Positions 34,663-43,532 of a stretch of DNA of 64,000 bases are shown here, piece by piece (position 1 is the stretch's first letter; each line of letters begins with the position of its first letter). The translations under genes were made by a program, and so were the position numbers. This stretch comes from Rhizobium sp. CF080 (GTDB lineage: Bacteria > Pseudomonadota > Alphaproteobacteria > Rhizobiales > Rhizobiaceae): contig NZ_AKKC02000010.1 of the NCBI RefSeq assembly GCF_000282095.2, positions 124,001 to 188,000 on the forward strand. Reading direction: 5' to 3'. The notes below the pieces were generated by a model that saw nothing but the letters and a program-made list of their open reading frames with translations, was not told the origin of the DNA and made no database searches.

Positions 34663-35586
34663 TCAGTGATCGTCCGGTGCGGCTGTGCCCATGGCGGCGA
34701 GGTCGCGGGCGAGCGCCGATTGGATCCAGGCCGCGAAGGCCTTGACCTTGGACGCGGTCTTGCGCGCCGGCGAATAGCAGAGCCAATAGGTCTTGGTATC
34801 GTCGAGCGCCAGGTCGAATGGTTGCACGAGACGCCCGGCGGTCAGGTCGGCGTGGAAAAGGAAGGGGCTGAGCATCGCAACGCCGTGGCCGGCGATTGCG
34901 GCATTTGCCTCCAGATCGAGCGCACCGGAAGTGTCCAGCTGCATCTGCCTGACGCCCGACGGCTCAAGGCCCGCGGCACGGAACCAGTCCTGCCATAGAT
35001 CCTTGCTGTTCGAGATCCACGGGACCTTCATCAGGTCGGCGGGCTCCCTGATGCCGAAGCTCTCGGCCAGCTGCGGGTTGAGCATCGGCGCATAGGTCAG
35101 GCGCAGCACCGGATGGCAGACAAGCCCGTCCCAGGCCTTGGCGCCGATGCGGATGGCGACGTCGTTCGGCGGCGGCGGCTCAAGCTCGGGGGCGCCGCCG
35201 CGCAGCAGCCGCACGGCGATCCCGGGGTTTTCGAGTTGGAACTCTCCGAGGCGCCGCGCCAGCCATTGCGAGGCAAATGTCGGCGGGGAATGGATTTCCA
35301 GGGTCTCGTCCGTCGTGCCGCGCGCCTGCTGAACGGCGTCGGAAAGCAGGGAAAACGCCTCGGCAACTTTCGGCAAAAGGTTGCGGCCGGTTTCGGTGAG
35401 TTGCAGTGCCCGCGGTCGACGCAAAAAGACTGTATCGCCGAGAAAATCCTCCAGCAGCTTGATCTGGTAGGTCACAGCGGTCTGGGTCATGCCGAGTTCT
35501 TCGGCCGCGCGAGTGAAGTTTTCCAGGCGTGCGACCGCCTCGAAGACCCGAAGTGCATTCAGCGGAAACCGGCGCGACAATTTCAT
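34663..35586 (-). CDS. LysR-family regulator (GcvA-like), paralogue 2
   Basis: The 307-residue regulator starts MKLSRRFPLNALRVFEAVAR, with helix-turn-helix FTRAAEELGMTQTAVTYQIK and effector-domain FASQWLARRLGEFQLENPGI. These segments align closely with paralogue 1, so the two arose by duplication. The ATG at 35586 follows CAAGAGAA; an earlier in-frame start at 35640 would put the N-terminus inside the shared spacer motif. It is divergent from DUF1127-like copy 2 over 109 bp. Confidence 0.88.
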   Translation of the reverse strand: MKLSRRFPLNALRVFEAVARLENFTRAAEELGMTQTAVTYQIKLLEDFLGDTVFLRRPRALQLTETGRNLLPKVAEAFSLLSDAVQQARGTTDETLEIHSPPTFASQWLARRLGEFQLENPGIAVRLLRGGAPELEPPPPNDVAIRIGAKAWDGLVCHPVLRLTYAPMLNPQLAESFGIREPADLMKVPWISNSKDLWQDWFRAAGLEPSGVRQMQLDTSGALDLEANAAIAGHGVAMLSPFLFHADLTAGRLVQPFDLALDDTKTYWLCYSPARKTASKVKAFAAWIQSALARDLAAMGTAAPDDH

Positions 35587-35617
35587 CGATAAGTTCTCTT
35601 GATCGCGACCCACTGTA

Positions 35618-35633
35618 TTTGAATTGGAATTTT
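35618..35633. promoter_or_regulatory. Putative LysR operator in divergent spacer 2
   Basis: TTTGAATTGGAATTTT contains an AATT-GG-AATT inverted repeat and aligns with 33839-33854 in the equivalent spacer. It is a probable site for one or both paralogous LysR proteins. Confidence 0.5.
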
Positions 35634-35695
35634 CCGGCAATCGGTTCCATTCATGATCGCAACCAAACCATCTTCCCTATCGATGTGGAGCAACC

Positions 35696-35929
35696 ATGCT
35701 GTCCGCAAGCGCCGATGCCTTGCCTTTGAAACCCTCTCGCCCGGTCCTGGCGTGGCGGCAGTTGCGCCGGTTCTTCCACCGGCTTCTGCGACCCGGGAGC
35801 CCACGCATCCCGGCGCTGCCGGACGATCTGCGCGGTGATCTCGCGCTCCCGGAAGCCGGGCCGCAAAGCCGCGAGGCGGCATTCTGGGACGGGAAACGGC
35901 GCTCAGGCGGTCGGGATCTGCCGCTTTGA
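35696..35929 (+). CDS. Small DUF1127-like protein, copy 2
   Basis: This 77-residue basic protein has WRQLRRFFHRLLRPGSPRIP followed by ALPDDLRGDLALPEAG, matching the DUF1127 C-terminal pattern (L..LPDxxLRDLGL). The ATG at 35696 follows GTGGAG at 7 bp. Its last 27 bases overlap the end of xdhC on the opposite strand. It is the divergent partner of LysR paralogue 2, mirroring copy 1. Confidence 0.65.
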   Translation: MLSASADALPLKPSRPVLAWRQLRRFFHRLLRPGSPRIPALPDDLRGDLALPEAGPQSREAAFWDGKRRSGGRDLPL

Positions 35930-36751
35930 GGCCTGCTCCTGCCGGGCCGCGTAGGTTTCCAGCAGTTCGGCGGCGACGAGCGCCGCGATCACCGCCGGGC
36001 GCTTGTCCCTAACCGCCGTGCCGCCGATCGGCAGCACGAGGCGGGAGAGCATTTTTTCGTCGCCACCGCCCTCGTTATCCCCCTGGCGCTTCAGCCAGTG
36101 CGAGAATGTCGCCCGCTTGGTCAGCGAGCCGATCATGCCGACATAGGCCAGATCGGTACGTGCCAGGGCACGCTGGGCGATCAGGAAGTCCAGCGCATGG
36201 TCATGGGTGAGGATGATCGCCGCCCCGCCGGCCGGGATTTTATCCACGAAGGCTTCCGGCATGGGGGTGAGATGTTTTTCCGTTTCGGCCGGCAGGTCTT
36301 CCAATGCCTCGGCGCGGGTCTCGATGACGGTCACCGCAAAGGGCAGGGGGGCCAGCGCCCTTGCGAGCGCCTGGCCGACATGGCCCGATCCGAATAGCGT
36401 CACCGCCGGCCGGTCGTCCTCTTCGTCGCGCAGGCGCCGTTCCAGCATCTCGGCAAGCTCCGGCGTCAGCGGCCGGAACGCAAGCCGGGTATGGCCGCCG
36501 CAGCACTGGCCGATCTCCGGCCCGAGCGGAATGTCCATCACCGCCTCGCCACCGCCCGACAACATCGCCCGGGCATTGTCGATCGCCATATATTCGAACT
36601 GCCCCCCGCCGATCGTCCCCCAGATCGCCGTGGTTGCGACCAGCATGAAGGTGCCGGCCTCGCGAGGGGTGGAGCCTTTCGCCTCGCGGAGTTCGACGAG
36701 GATGGATTTTGGATGAGCGGTGATGAACGCAGGAAGAGTGAGGTCGCGCAC
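35903..36751 (-). CDS. xdhC: Xanthine dehydrogenase accessory factor XdhC
   Basis: The 282-residue XdhC family protein has the N-terminal motif ILVELREAKGSTPREAGTFM, GTIGGGQFEY, CCGGHTRLAF, then a Rossmann segment LFGSGHVGQALARAL and YVGMIGSLTKR. XdhC inserts sulfurated molybdenum cofactor into XdhB. The start is GTG at 36751; its purine-rich Shine-Dalgarno (GAGGGGGG on the minus strand) lies inside the left arm of the inverted repeat 36756-36804. The gene is separated from xdhB by that repeat and a DUF559 gene. Confidence 0.9.
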   Translation of the reverse strand: MRDLTLPAFITAHPKSILVELREAKGSTPREAGTFMLVATTAIWGTIGGGQFEYMAIDNARAMLSGGGEAVMDIPLGPEIGQCCGGHTRLAFRPLTPELAEMLERRLRDEEDDRPAVTLFGSGHVGQALARALAPLPFAVTVIETRAEALEDLPAETEKHLTPMPEAFVDKIPAGGAAIILTHDHALDFLIAQRALARTDLAYVGMIGSLTKRATFSHWLKRQGDNEGGGDEKMLSRLVLPIGGTAVRDKRPAVIAALVAAELLETYAARQEQASKRQIPTA

Positions 36752-36755
36752 TAGA

Positions 36756-36936
36756 TACCCCCCTCTGTCCTGCCGGACATCTCCCCCTCAAGGGGGGAGA
36801 TCGGCAAGACGCGCTGTTTCGCCCAGCCATCAGCGTTATCGGCGACGTAAACCCAAGCCGTTGAGAGGGAGTGGGGCCGGGCCACATCCGATCTCCCCCC
36901 TTGAGGGGGAGATGTCCGGCAGGACAGAGGGGGGTA
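36756..36936. repeat. Palindromic element with 49-bp perfect inverted repeat
   Basis: Arms 36756-36804 and 36888-36936 are exact reverse complements over 49 bp, around an 83-bp centre. Each arm contains its own CTCCCCCTCAAGGGGGGAGA-type hairpin. The element lies in the xdh operon between the DUF559 stop (36944) and the xdhC start (36751). It has no coding content and resembles small non-autonomous intergenic repeats common in Rhizobiaceae. Confidence 0.85.
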
Positions 36937-36943
36937 GCAACAT

Positions 36944-37315
36944 CTACTCAAAGCGGTCGATCCCGATAATCCGCAGAAGATGCATGCACACATCGTCGAT
37001 ATGGCTATGCACCTCATCGTTGGTAAATCTTATCACCTGCCAGCCAAGCGCTGCCAGTTTCTCATCCCTTGCCGAATCCCGGCGGATGTTCTGATCGAAT
37101 GAATGGCTCGCACCGTCAATTTCGATGATCAGCTTATGCTCCGGGCAAGCAAAGTCCACGATGTAACCGATGATCGGCATCTGCCTTCGGAAACCAATCC
37201 CCATCAGGCGATGAGCGCGGACCGCGTTCCAGAATTTTAGTTCCGCTTCGGTCAGCGCCCGGCGCATGCTCCGGGCGTTTTTCCGATTGGCGTCGCGGAC
37301 ATGGAAATGCGGCAT
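36944..37315 (-). CDS. DUF559 (VSR-like endonuclease fold) protein
   Basis: The 123-residue protein has the DUF559 signature: ARSMRRALTEAELKFWNAVR, then IGYIVDFACPEHKLIIEIDG and a closing LGWQVIRFTNDEV. The fold is that of VSR/PD-(D/E)xK nucleases, with acidic residues in VDFACPE and IEIDG. It lies inside the xdh operon, 10 bp after xdhB and beside a palindromic repeat. Nothing suggests a role in purine metabolism; it probably entered with the repeat. Confidence 0.85.
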   Translation of the reverse strand: MPHFHVRDANRKNARSMRRALTEAELKFWNAVRAHRLMGIGFRRQMPIIGYIVDFACPEHKLIIEIDGASHSFDQNIRRDSARDEKLAALGWQVIRFTNDEVHSHIDDVCMHLLRIIGIDRFE

Positions 37316-37325
37316 GCGCGCTCCA

Positions 37326-39662
37326 TCACATCGCCTTCAGCCGCTCGACCGCCATCAGCACCCGTTCCGGCGTCGCCGGCGCGTCGAGCCTTGGGCAGAC
37401 GGCATAATCCGCCACACTTGCCACCGCCATCGACAATGCTTCCAGCACCGAGATCGCCAGCATGAACGGTGGTTCGCCGACGGCCTTGGAGCGGCCGATG
37501 GTTGGTTCGGCGTTTTCGGCCCATTCGGCGAGTTGCACGTTGAAGATCTTCGGCCGGTCGGAGGCGAGCGGGATCTTGTAGGTGGAGGGTGCGTGGGTGC
37601 GCAGGCGCCCCTTGTCGTCCCACCACAGTTCCTCGGTGGTCAGCCAGCCCATGCCCTGCACGAAGGCGCCTTCCACCTGGCCGATGTCGATCGCCGGGTT
37701 GAGCGACTTGCCGACGTCGTGGAGGATGTCGGTGCGGTCGACCAGGTATTCGCCGGTCAGCGTGTCGATCGACACTTCCGACACTGCCGCACCATAGGCG
37801 AAGTAATAGAAGGGCCGGCCGCGGCCCGCCTTGCGGTCCCAGTGGATGCGCGGCGTCTTGTAGAAACCAGCGGCGGAGAGTTGCACGCGGTCGTAATAGG
37901 CGGCCCGGATGAAGGTGTCGAAGGGCACGATCTCGCCGCCGATCCGCAGCCGGTTGGGCAGGAACTCGACCTTGTCGCGGCCGACCTTCCATTGGCGCAT
38001 GGCAAAATCGATCAGCCGTTCCTTGATCTGGCGGGCGGCGTCATAGGCGGCCATGCCATTGAGGTCGGTGCCGGACGAGGCGGCGGTGGCGGACGTGTTC
38101 GGGACCTTGCCCGTCGTCGTCGCGGTGATCTTCACCCGGTCGATATCGACCTGGAACGTATCGGCCACCACCTGCGCCACCTTGGTATAGAGGCCCTGGC
38201 CCATTTCGGTGCCGCCGTGGTTCAGATGGATCGAGCCGTCATTGTAGATATGCACCAGCGCGCCCGCCTGGTTGTAGGCGGTCATGGTAAACGAGATGCC
38301 GAACTTCACCGGCGTCAGCGCGATGCCCTTGCGGATCACCGGGCTGTGCGAATTGAACTCCAGGATCGCCTGCCGGCGCGCCTGGTAGTCCGAGGATGTT
38401 TCCAGCTCGTCGACGACGCGGGCGATAATGTTGTCCTCGACGTCCTGGTGATAGGGCGTCATCGTCCGGTTGGAGCCGCGCTGGCCGTAGAAATTCAGCT
38501 TGCGGATCTCGAGCGGATCCTTGCCGACTGCATAGGCGATCTCCTCGATGATCCGTTCGCCGCCGAGCATGCCCTGTGGCCCGCCGAAACCGCGGAAGGC
38601 GGTGTTCGAGACGGTATGAGTTTTCAGCGGCTGCGAGGTGAGGCGCACATGCGGATAGAAATAGCTGGAATCCGCATGAAAGAGGGCGCGGTCGGTGACC
38701 GGGCCGGAGAGGTCAGCAGAAAAGCCGCAGCGCGCCGCATAGATCGCGTCGACCGCATGGATGCGGCCTTCCTCGTCGAAGGCGACGTCGTAGTCGACGC
38801 GGAAATCGTGCCGCTTGCCAGTGATCGACATGTCCTCGTCGCGATCGGGCCTGAATTTCACCGCCCGCTTCAGTTTCTTGGCGGCGATTGCCGCGAGCGC
38901 CGCGAACTGGTTGCCCTGTGTCTCCTTGCCGCCGAAACCGCCGCCCATGCGGCGGGTCTGGACGGTCACCGCATTGTTGGCGACGCCCAGCACATGCGCC
39001 ACCATGTGTTGCACTTCGCTCGGATGCTGGGTGGAGGACCAGACGATGACCTCGTCGTCCTCGCCGGGGACGGCGAGCGCGATGTGGCTTTCCAGGTAAA
39101 AATGCTCCTGGCCGCCGATATACATGTGGTTCTGGACGCGTAACGGCGCCTTTTCGAGCTCCGTTTCCGGCTCGCCGCGTTTCAGCGTCATCGGCTCTAT
39201 GACGTAAGGCGCGTCGTTTTCGCGGGCGCTGTCGATATCGGTCCAGTGCGGCAGATCGCGGTATTCGATTTTTGCGAGTTTTGCGGCGCGGCGGGCCTGG
39301 TCGCGGGTCTCGGCGATGACGGCGAAGATGATCTGGCCGTGGAACTGCACGTTGGTGGTGGCGAGCAGCGGCTCGTCGTGCTGGCCGGTCGAGGCGACAT
39401 CGTTGAAGCCCGGAATGTCGTCCGCGGTGATTACCCAGGCGACGCCGGGTGCCGTCCTCACGGCCGAAAGGTCGACCGAGACGATTTCCGCATGCGCCCG
39501 GTCGGCAAGCCCGAGGCCGCCGTGCAGCGTACCTGCGGGTTCGGGAATATCGTCGATATATTCGGCGGTTCCGGTGACGTGCTTATGTGCTGAATCATGT
39601 TTCAGCGACACATGCATGCGGCCGTTGATGATCGGCTTGTTGTCGAAGGTGGTCTTGTCCAT
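37326..39662 (-). CDS. xdhB: Xanthine dehydrogenase molybdopterin-binding subunit
   Basis: The 778-residue large subunit contains KHVTGTAEYIDDIPEPAGTL, the Mo-pterin GMGGGFGGKETQ, FRGFGGPQGM, SGTDLNGMAAYDAARQIK, and the catalytic Glu in KAVGEPPFMLA. The Arg that contacts purine is expected in RTRRMGGGFGG-like QTRRMGGG. The ATG at 39662 gives the family N-terminus; the frame stays open upstream through repeat DNA. It oxidises hypoxanthine and xanthine to urate with XdhA. Confidence 0.93.
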   Translation of the reverse strand: MDKTTFDNKPIINGRMHVSLKHDSAHKHVTGTAEYIDDIPEPAGTLHGGLGLADRAHAEIVSVDLSAVRTAPGVAWVITADDIPGFNDVASTGQHDEPLLATTNVQFHGQIIFAVIAETRDQARRAAKLAKIEYRDLPHWTDIDSARENDAPYVIEPMTLKRGEPETELEKAPLRVQNHMYIGGQEHFYLESHIALAVPGEDDEVIVWSSTQHPSEVQHMVAHVLGVANNAVTVQTRRMGGGFGGKETQGNQFAALAAIAAKKLKRAVKFRPDRDEDMSITGKRHDFRVDYDVAFDEEGRIHAVDAIYAARCGFSADLSGPVTDRALFHADSSYFYPHVRLTSQPLKTHTVSNTAFRGFGGPQGMLGGERIIEEIAYAVGKDPLEIRKLNFYGQRGSNRTMTPYHQDVEDNIIARVVDELETSSDYQARRQAILEFNSHSPVIRKGIALTPVKFGISFTMTAYNQAGALVHIYNDGSIHLNHGGTEMGQGLYTKVAQVVADTFQVDIDRVKITATTTGKVPNTSATAASSGTDLNGMAAYDAARQIKERLIDFAMRQWKVGRDKVEFLPNRLRIGGEIVPFDTFIRAAYYDRVQLSAAGFYKTPRIHWDRKAGRGRPFYYFAYGAAVSEVSIDTLTGEYLVDRTDILHDVGKSLNPAIDIGQVEGAFVQGMGWLTTEELWWDDKGRLRTHAPSTYKIPLASDRPKIFNVQLAEWAENAEPTIGRSKAVGEPPFMLAISVLEALSMAVASVADYAVCPRLDAPATPERVLMAVERLKAM

Positions 39663-39746
39663 CAGAGGAGGCCTCCGGCTGTGCGATAGGAGCCCTCTAC
39701 CCAAGGTCTTTGTTTTTGGGTGGCGCGATGGCGCCTCCTCTCCGCC

Positions 39747-39853
39747 GTCATCCTCGGGCTTGACCCGAGGATCCAGGCCAGGCCCAGCAAGATCGAACGC
39801 AAGACGGCGCTTTGCCACAAAGAGTGGATCCTCGGGTCAAGCCCGAGGATGAC
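39747..39853. repeat. 29-bp perfect inverted repeat between xdhA and xdhB
   Basis: Arms 39747-39775 and 39825-39853 are exact reverse complements over 29 bp (core CATCCTCGGGCTTGACCCGA), separated by 49 bp. Each arm is itself partly palindromic (CCTCGGG CTTGA CCCGAGG). A GGCCGGCCGGCCGGCC run follows at about 39924-39940. It fills the xdhA-xdhB gap, which is normally only a few bases. Confidence 0.85.
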
Positions 39854-39966
39854 GTGCGCGGGTGTGGCATGCCGCTTGTGGGGGAAGCGTTCCGTTCCTG
39901 TCATGCCCCTTGTGGGGGAGATGGCCGGCCGGCCGGCCGGGGTCGTCTTCTTGATCGCAATTACCA

Positions 39967-41439
39967 TCACGCCTCCTCCAGCTCGAAACGGCGGAGTTCC
40001 GCAGGCGCGCCGGCGGTTTCCAGGAAGAAGCGGGTGAGCAGGTTCTTGGCCGTCAGGCTGCGGTATTCCGCGGTCGCCCGCCAGTCGGTCAGCGGCTGGT
40101 AATCCTCCGCGAACACGTCGCGCACGCCGGAGACGGTGGCCCAGCTCCAGACCTGACCGAGCAGCGCGTCCTCGACGTGTTTGGCCCGTTTCGGGGTGGC
40201 GGCCATGCCGCCGAAGGCGATGCGGATGGTCTCGACCTTGCCGTCGGCGTCGAGCCTCAGGTGGAAGGCGCCGCAAAGCGCCGAGATGTCCTCGTCGCGG
40301 CGTTTGGAGATCTTGTAGACGGCGAAATGGCTGCCTTCCGCCGGGCGCGGCACGAAGACCTTTTCGACGAACTCGGTCGGCAGACGGTCCTGCTTGCCGT
40401 AGCTCAGGAAATAATCCTCGAGTGGGATAGTCCGGCGGCCGGAATGGGAGCGCAGCGTCAGTTCGGCCCCGAGCGCGATCAGCGGTGGCGGCGTGTCGCC
40501 GATCGGCGAACCGTTGGCGATATTGCCGCCGATCGTGCCCATGTTGCGCACCTGTTGGCCGCCGATCCGGTCGATCAGCCGGCCGAGCGACGGGATTTCG
40601 TCCGAGAGGACGTCGAAAGCCTGGGTATAGCTGACACCGGCGCCGATGGAGATGCCGGTCTCGTCCGCAGTAATCGACTGCAGTTCGGTCAGGTGGTTGA
40701 TGAAGATCACCGGGTTCAGGAGCCGCATCTGCTTGGTGACCCACAGGCCGACATCGGTCGCACCGGCGACGATCGTCGCCTCGGGTTCGTCGGCGAGGAT
40801 ATCGGCAAAGACTGCGACGGATGCCGGGACGATCGAGCGGGCGCCGTCCTTCTCGACGACGATCGTGTCATTGCCGGAATGGATGCCCCAGAGCTTGGCC
40901 ATGATCTGGATTCGCTCGCTTTCCAGCGGGTCGAACAGCGAGCTCGGCCGGTTGACCGACACATGCTCGGCCGCCTTGACGATCGGCTCGTAGCCGGTGC
41001 AGCGACAGAGATTGCCCTGCAGCGCGCTTTCGATGTCGGCGCGCGTCGGCGTGCCGTTCGAAAGCCATAGGCCATAGAGGGACATGACGAAGCCGGGGGT
41101 GCAGAAGCCACATTGCGAGCCGTGGAAGTCGACCATCGCCTGCTGCACCGGATGCAGCGCGCCATCGCGGCCGGCCAGGTGCTCGACGGTCACCACATGG
41201 GTGCCATGCAGGGACCCCAGGAACCGGATGCAGGCGTTGACGCTTTCGTAGCGCAGGCCGTGTTCCGTCAACCGCCCGATCAGCACTGTGCAGGCGCCGC
41301 AGTCGCCTTCCGCACAGCCTTCCTTGGTCCCTGTCAGCCGCCGCCTCAGGCGAAGATAATCGAGAAGGGTTTCCGTCGGACCGAAATCTCCAAGGGTAAC
41401 CTCATCTCCATTCACGATGAAGCGGATGGCTTCGCTCAT
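39967..41439 (-). CDS. xdhA: Xanthine dehydrogenase small subunit (2Fe-2S and FAD)
   Basis: The 490-residue protein has two 2Fe-2S clusters at the N-terminus (GCAEGDCGACTVLIG, QCGFCTPGFVMSLYG and LCRCTGYEPI), then an FAD-binding domain from about 190 with VAGATDVGLWVTKQ and NMGTIGGNIANGSPIGD. This is the XdhA layout. The ATG at 41439 follows GAAGGAGAGAC. It is the first gene of the xdhA-xdhB-DUF559-xdhC transcription unit, but 304 bp of repeat-rich DNA separates it from xdhB. Confidence 0.93.
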   Translation of the reverse strand: MSEAIRFIVNGDEVTLGDFGPTETLLDYLRLRRRLTGTKEGCAEGDCGACTVLIGRLTEHGLRYESVNACIRFLGSLHGTHVVTVEHLAGRDGALHPVQQAMVDFHGSQCGFCTPGFVMSLYGLWLSNGTPTRADIESALQGNLCRCTGYEPIVKAAEHVSVNRPSSLFDPLESERIQIMAKLWGIHSGNDTIVVEKDGARSIVPASVAVFADILADEPEATIVAGATDVGLWVTKQMRLLNPVIFINHLTELQSITADETGISIGAGVSYTQAFDVLSDEIPSLGRLIDRIGGQQVRNMGTIGGNIANGSPIGDTPPPLIALGAELTLRSHSGRRTIPLEDYFLSYGKQDRLPTEFVEKVFVPRPAEGSHFAVYKISKRRDEDISALCGAFHLRLDADGKVETIRIAFGGMAATPKRAKHVEDALLGQVWSWATVSGVRDVFAEDYQPLTDWRATAEYRSLTAKNLLTRFFLETAGAPAELRRFELEEA

Positions 41440-41505
41440 GTCTCTCCTTCGTCCGCCGTTGCCGGCTCTTGTCTTCGGTTACCGGTCCATGCAGTTGCTG
41501 GCCGG

Positions 41506-42282
41506 CTACTGGGCGGTCCAGCCGCCGTCTATCGAGATATGCGTGCCGGTAATGCTTCTCGCCGCATCGCTCGCGAGATAGATCGCGGCCTGCGCGACCT
41601 CGTCGATCGAGACGAATTCCTTGGTTGCCTGCAGCTTCAGCATCACCTCGGTCTTTACCTGATCCTCGGTGATGCCGCGCTCGCGGGCGGTGTCGGGGAT
41701 CTGCTTTTCGACCAGCGGCGTCAGCACGTAGCCCGGACATATCGCATTCACGGTAATCCCGAATTCCGCAAGTTCCAAGGCCGCCGTTTTGGTTAGTCCC
41801 AAAATACCATGTTTGGCAGCCACATAGGCGGATTTGAACGGTGAGGCGACCAGCGCATGGGCGGACGCCACATTGATGATGCGGCCCTTGCCAGCCGCTT
41901 TCATCAGGGGAATGGAATGGCGCATGGTGTGGAAGGCCGATGTCAGCAGGATGGCGATCAGCTGATCCCATTTTTCCGGCGGAAAGTCCTCGATCTTCGC
42001 CACATGCTGGATGCCGGCATTGTTGACCAGAACATCGACCGTGCCGAAATTCTTGACCGCCGTCGCGATCAGGTCCTCGATCTCGGCCGGCCTGGTCATG
42101 TCGGCGCCGTGATAAAGCACCGTGCCGTCCCCAAGCGCGTCGAGTTCGCGGCGGGCCGCCTCGATCGCGTCGGCCGGTCCGAAACCGTTGATGATCACAT
42201 TGGCGCCTTCGGCCGCGAATGCCTTTGCAACGCCGAGCCCGATGCCGCTCGTGGAGCCGGTGACGACGACGGTTCTGCTCAT
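41506..42282 (-). CDS. bdhA: D-3-hydroxybutyrate dehydrogenase
   Basis: The 258-residue SDR has TGSTSGIGLGVAKAF, NNAGIQHVAKIEDF, the active-site YVAAKHG and a long specificity segment CPGYVLTPLVEKQIPDTARE, which is characteristic of BdhA. It interconverts D-3-hydroxybutyrate and acetoacetate in polyhydroxybutyrate turnover. The ATG at 42282 is used; the open frame continues 20 codons upstream. It lies upstream of xdhA on the same strand, a linkage also reported for rhizobia. Confidence 0.88.
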   Translation of the reverse strand: MSRTVVVTGSTSGIGLGVAKAFAAEGANVIINGFGPADAIEAARRELDALGDGTVLYHGADMTRPAEIEDLIATAVKNFGTVDVLVNNAGIQHVAKIEDFPPEKWDQLIAILLTSAFHTMRHSIPLMKAAGKGRIINVASAHALVASPFKSAYVAAKHGILGLTKTAALELAEFGITVNAICPGYVLTPLVEKQIPDTARERGITEDQVKTEVMLKLQATKEFVSIDEVAQAAIYLASDAARSITGTHISIDGGWTAQ

Positions 42283-42486
42283 GCCCAATCTCCCTGCGAT
42301 CCAACCTTCCTGGGCGGCGTTCTTGTGCGCCGCAATGATCACAACAGGTTATGCGCAAATTCCGCGTTCTTGCAATCGGCATCGTCAGCGAAGCCCTTGC
42401 CGGGCAAAACAGCCTCTGGTCGAAATGGCGAGGAACATTCGAGCGAGTGGCCGGTTGGGCGATATCTCCAATGAAAGGACCACCCA

Positions 42487-43413
42487 ATGTTCATGCGCGT
42501 CGACAAGCTGCAAGCGGAACTTCCTGCACCCAAGCGGGCCGATCCCAATGCGGCGGCTGCCCTCCAGGAGCTCCTGGGCGGCAAATACGGGGAAATGTCC
42601 ACGCTCGGGAACTATATGTTCCAGAGCTTCAATTTTCGCTCCAAGGAGAAACTGCGTCCTTTCTACAGTCTCGTGGCCAGCATCACGGCCGAGGAACTCG
42701 GCCATGTCGAGCTCGTCAGCAACGGCGTGGCGATGCTCAACAACGGCCCTGACATTCCCGACGGCGATGCCGGCGACGGTGGCGACATTTCCGGAGCGCC
42801 TTTCGAGGATATGAAGGACATTCGCCTTGCGGCCGCCTTCCTCTCCGGGGCCGGCGGCGCGATGCCGGTCAACAGCAACGGTGTCTCCTGGAACAACGAC
42901 TTCATCACCACGACGGGCAATGTCGTGGTCGATTTGCTCCACAATTTCCACCTGGAATGCGGTGCGCGTCTTCACAAGCTGCGTGTCTATGAAACGCTTT
43001 CCGACCCGACCGGCCGTGAAGTCTGCGGCTACCTTCTCGTGCGGGGCTCGGTCCACGCGCACGCCTATGCGCTGGCACTTGAAAAGATCACCGGCGTCGA
43101 CATCAAGAAGTTCCTGCCGACCCCCAACATCCCGCTCGGCAATATCCCGGAATGCCAGAAGTATCTGGACGAGGGATCGCATCGTCGCCTCTACACGTTC
43201 AGCCCGGGCGACTACAAGGAAATGGCGGGCATCTGGGGTAATGGCGAAGTCGCCTTGCCTCTCGACCCACCCGGTGAACTTGAAGTCGTCGACGGCATGC
43301 CGGAGGGCGGCAAGATCCATCAGCTCGTCGGAGTGCCCTCCGCCTTCACGCCGGACTACGCGCCGGAGGAAATGTTCGAGATAGCCCAGAAGCTTTACAA
43401 AAAATCGCGGTGA
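42487..43413 (+). CDS. Manganese (non-heme) catalase
   Basis: The 308-residue ferritin-like protein has the four-helix dimanganese site: E in LQELLGGKYGEMSTLGNYM, EE/H in TAEELGHVELVS, E/H in FHLECGARLHKLR and H in RGSVHAHAYALAL. It disproportionates hydrogen peroxide in the cytoplasm. It starts behind a GAAAGGA site and ends 11 bp before a strong hairpin. It is monocistronic. Confidence 0.92.
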   Translation: MFMRVDKLQAELPAPKRADPNAAAALQELLGGKYGEMSTLGNYMFQSFNFRSKEKLRPFYSLVASITAEELGHVELVSNGVAMLNNGPDIPDGDAGDGGDISGAPFEDMKDIRLAAAFLSGAGGAMPVNSNGVSWNNDFITTTGNVVVDLLHNFHLECGARLHKLRVYETLSDPTGREVCGYLLVRGSVHAHAYALALEKITGVDIKKFLPTPNIPLGNIPECQKYLDEGSHRRLYTFSPGDYKEMAGIWGNGEVALPLDPPGELEVVDGMPEGGKIHQLVGVPSAFTPDYAPEEMFEIAQKLYKKSR

Positions 43414-43424
43414 TTCCTGCCGCA

Positions 43425-43450
43425 GGGGCACGCAGACTGCGTGTCCCTTT
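43425..43450 (+). terminator. Intrinsic terminator of the Mn-catalase gene
   Basis: A 10-bp stem GGGGCACGCA / TGCGTGTCCC (one G-U pair) with a GAC loop is followed by TTT, starting 11 bp past the stop codon. Confidence 0.65.
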
Positions 43451-43532
43451 CAGGGTTTGCCATTTTCGTTGACCCTTTCCGCTCCTTCTGCTCAAACCGT
43501 CCGGGCGCATTGCATGGACTGGGAGGAGCGGC

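Noticed and set aside
36756..36936. Possible CRISPR or transposon on account of the repeat arms
   Set aside because: There are only two inverted arms, no direct-repeat/spacer periodicity and no transposase.
37266..39143. A 625-codon plus-strand open frame opposite xdhB
   Set aside because: It has no recognisable motif and mirrors the complete xdhB gene; long antisense frames are expected at this GC content.
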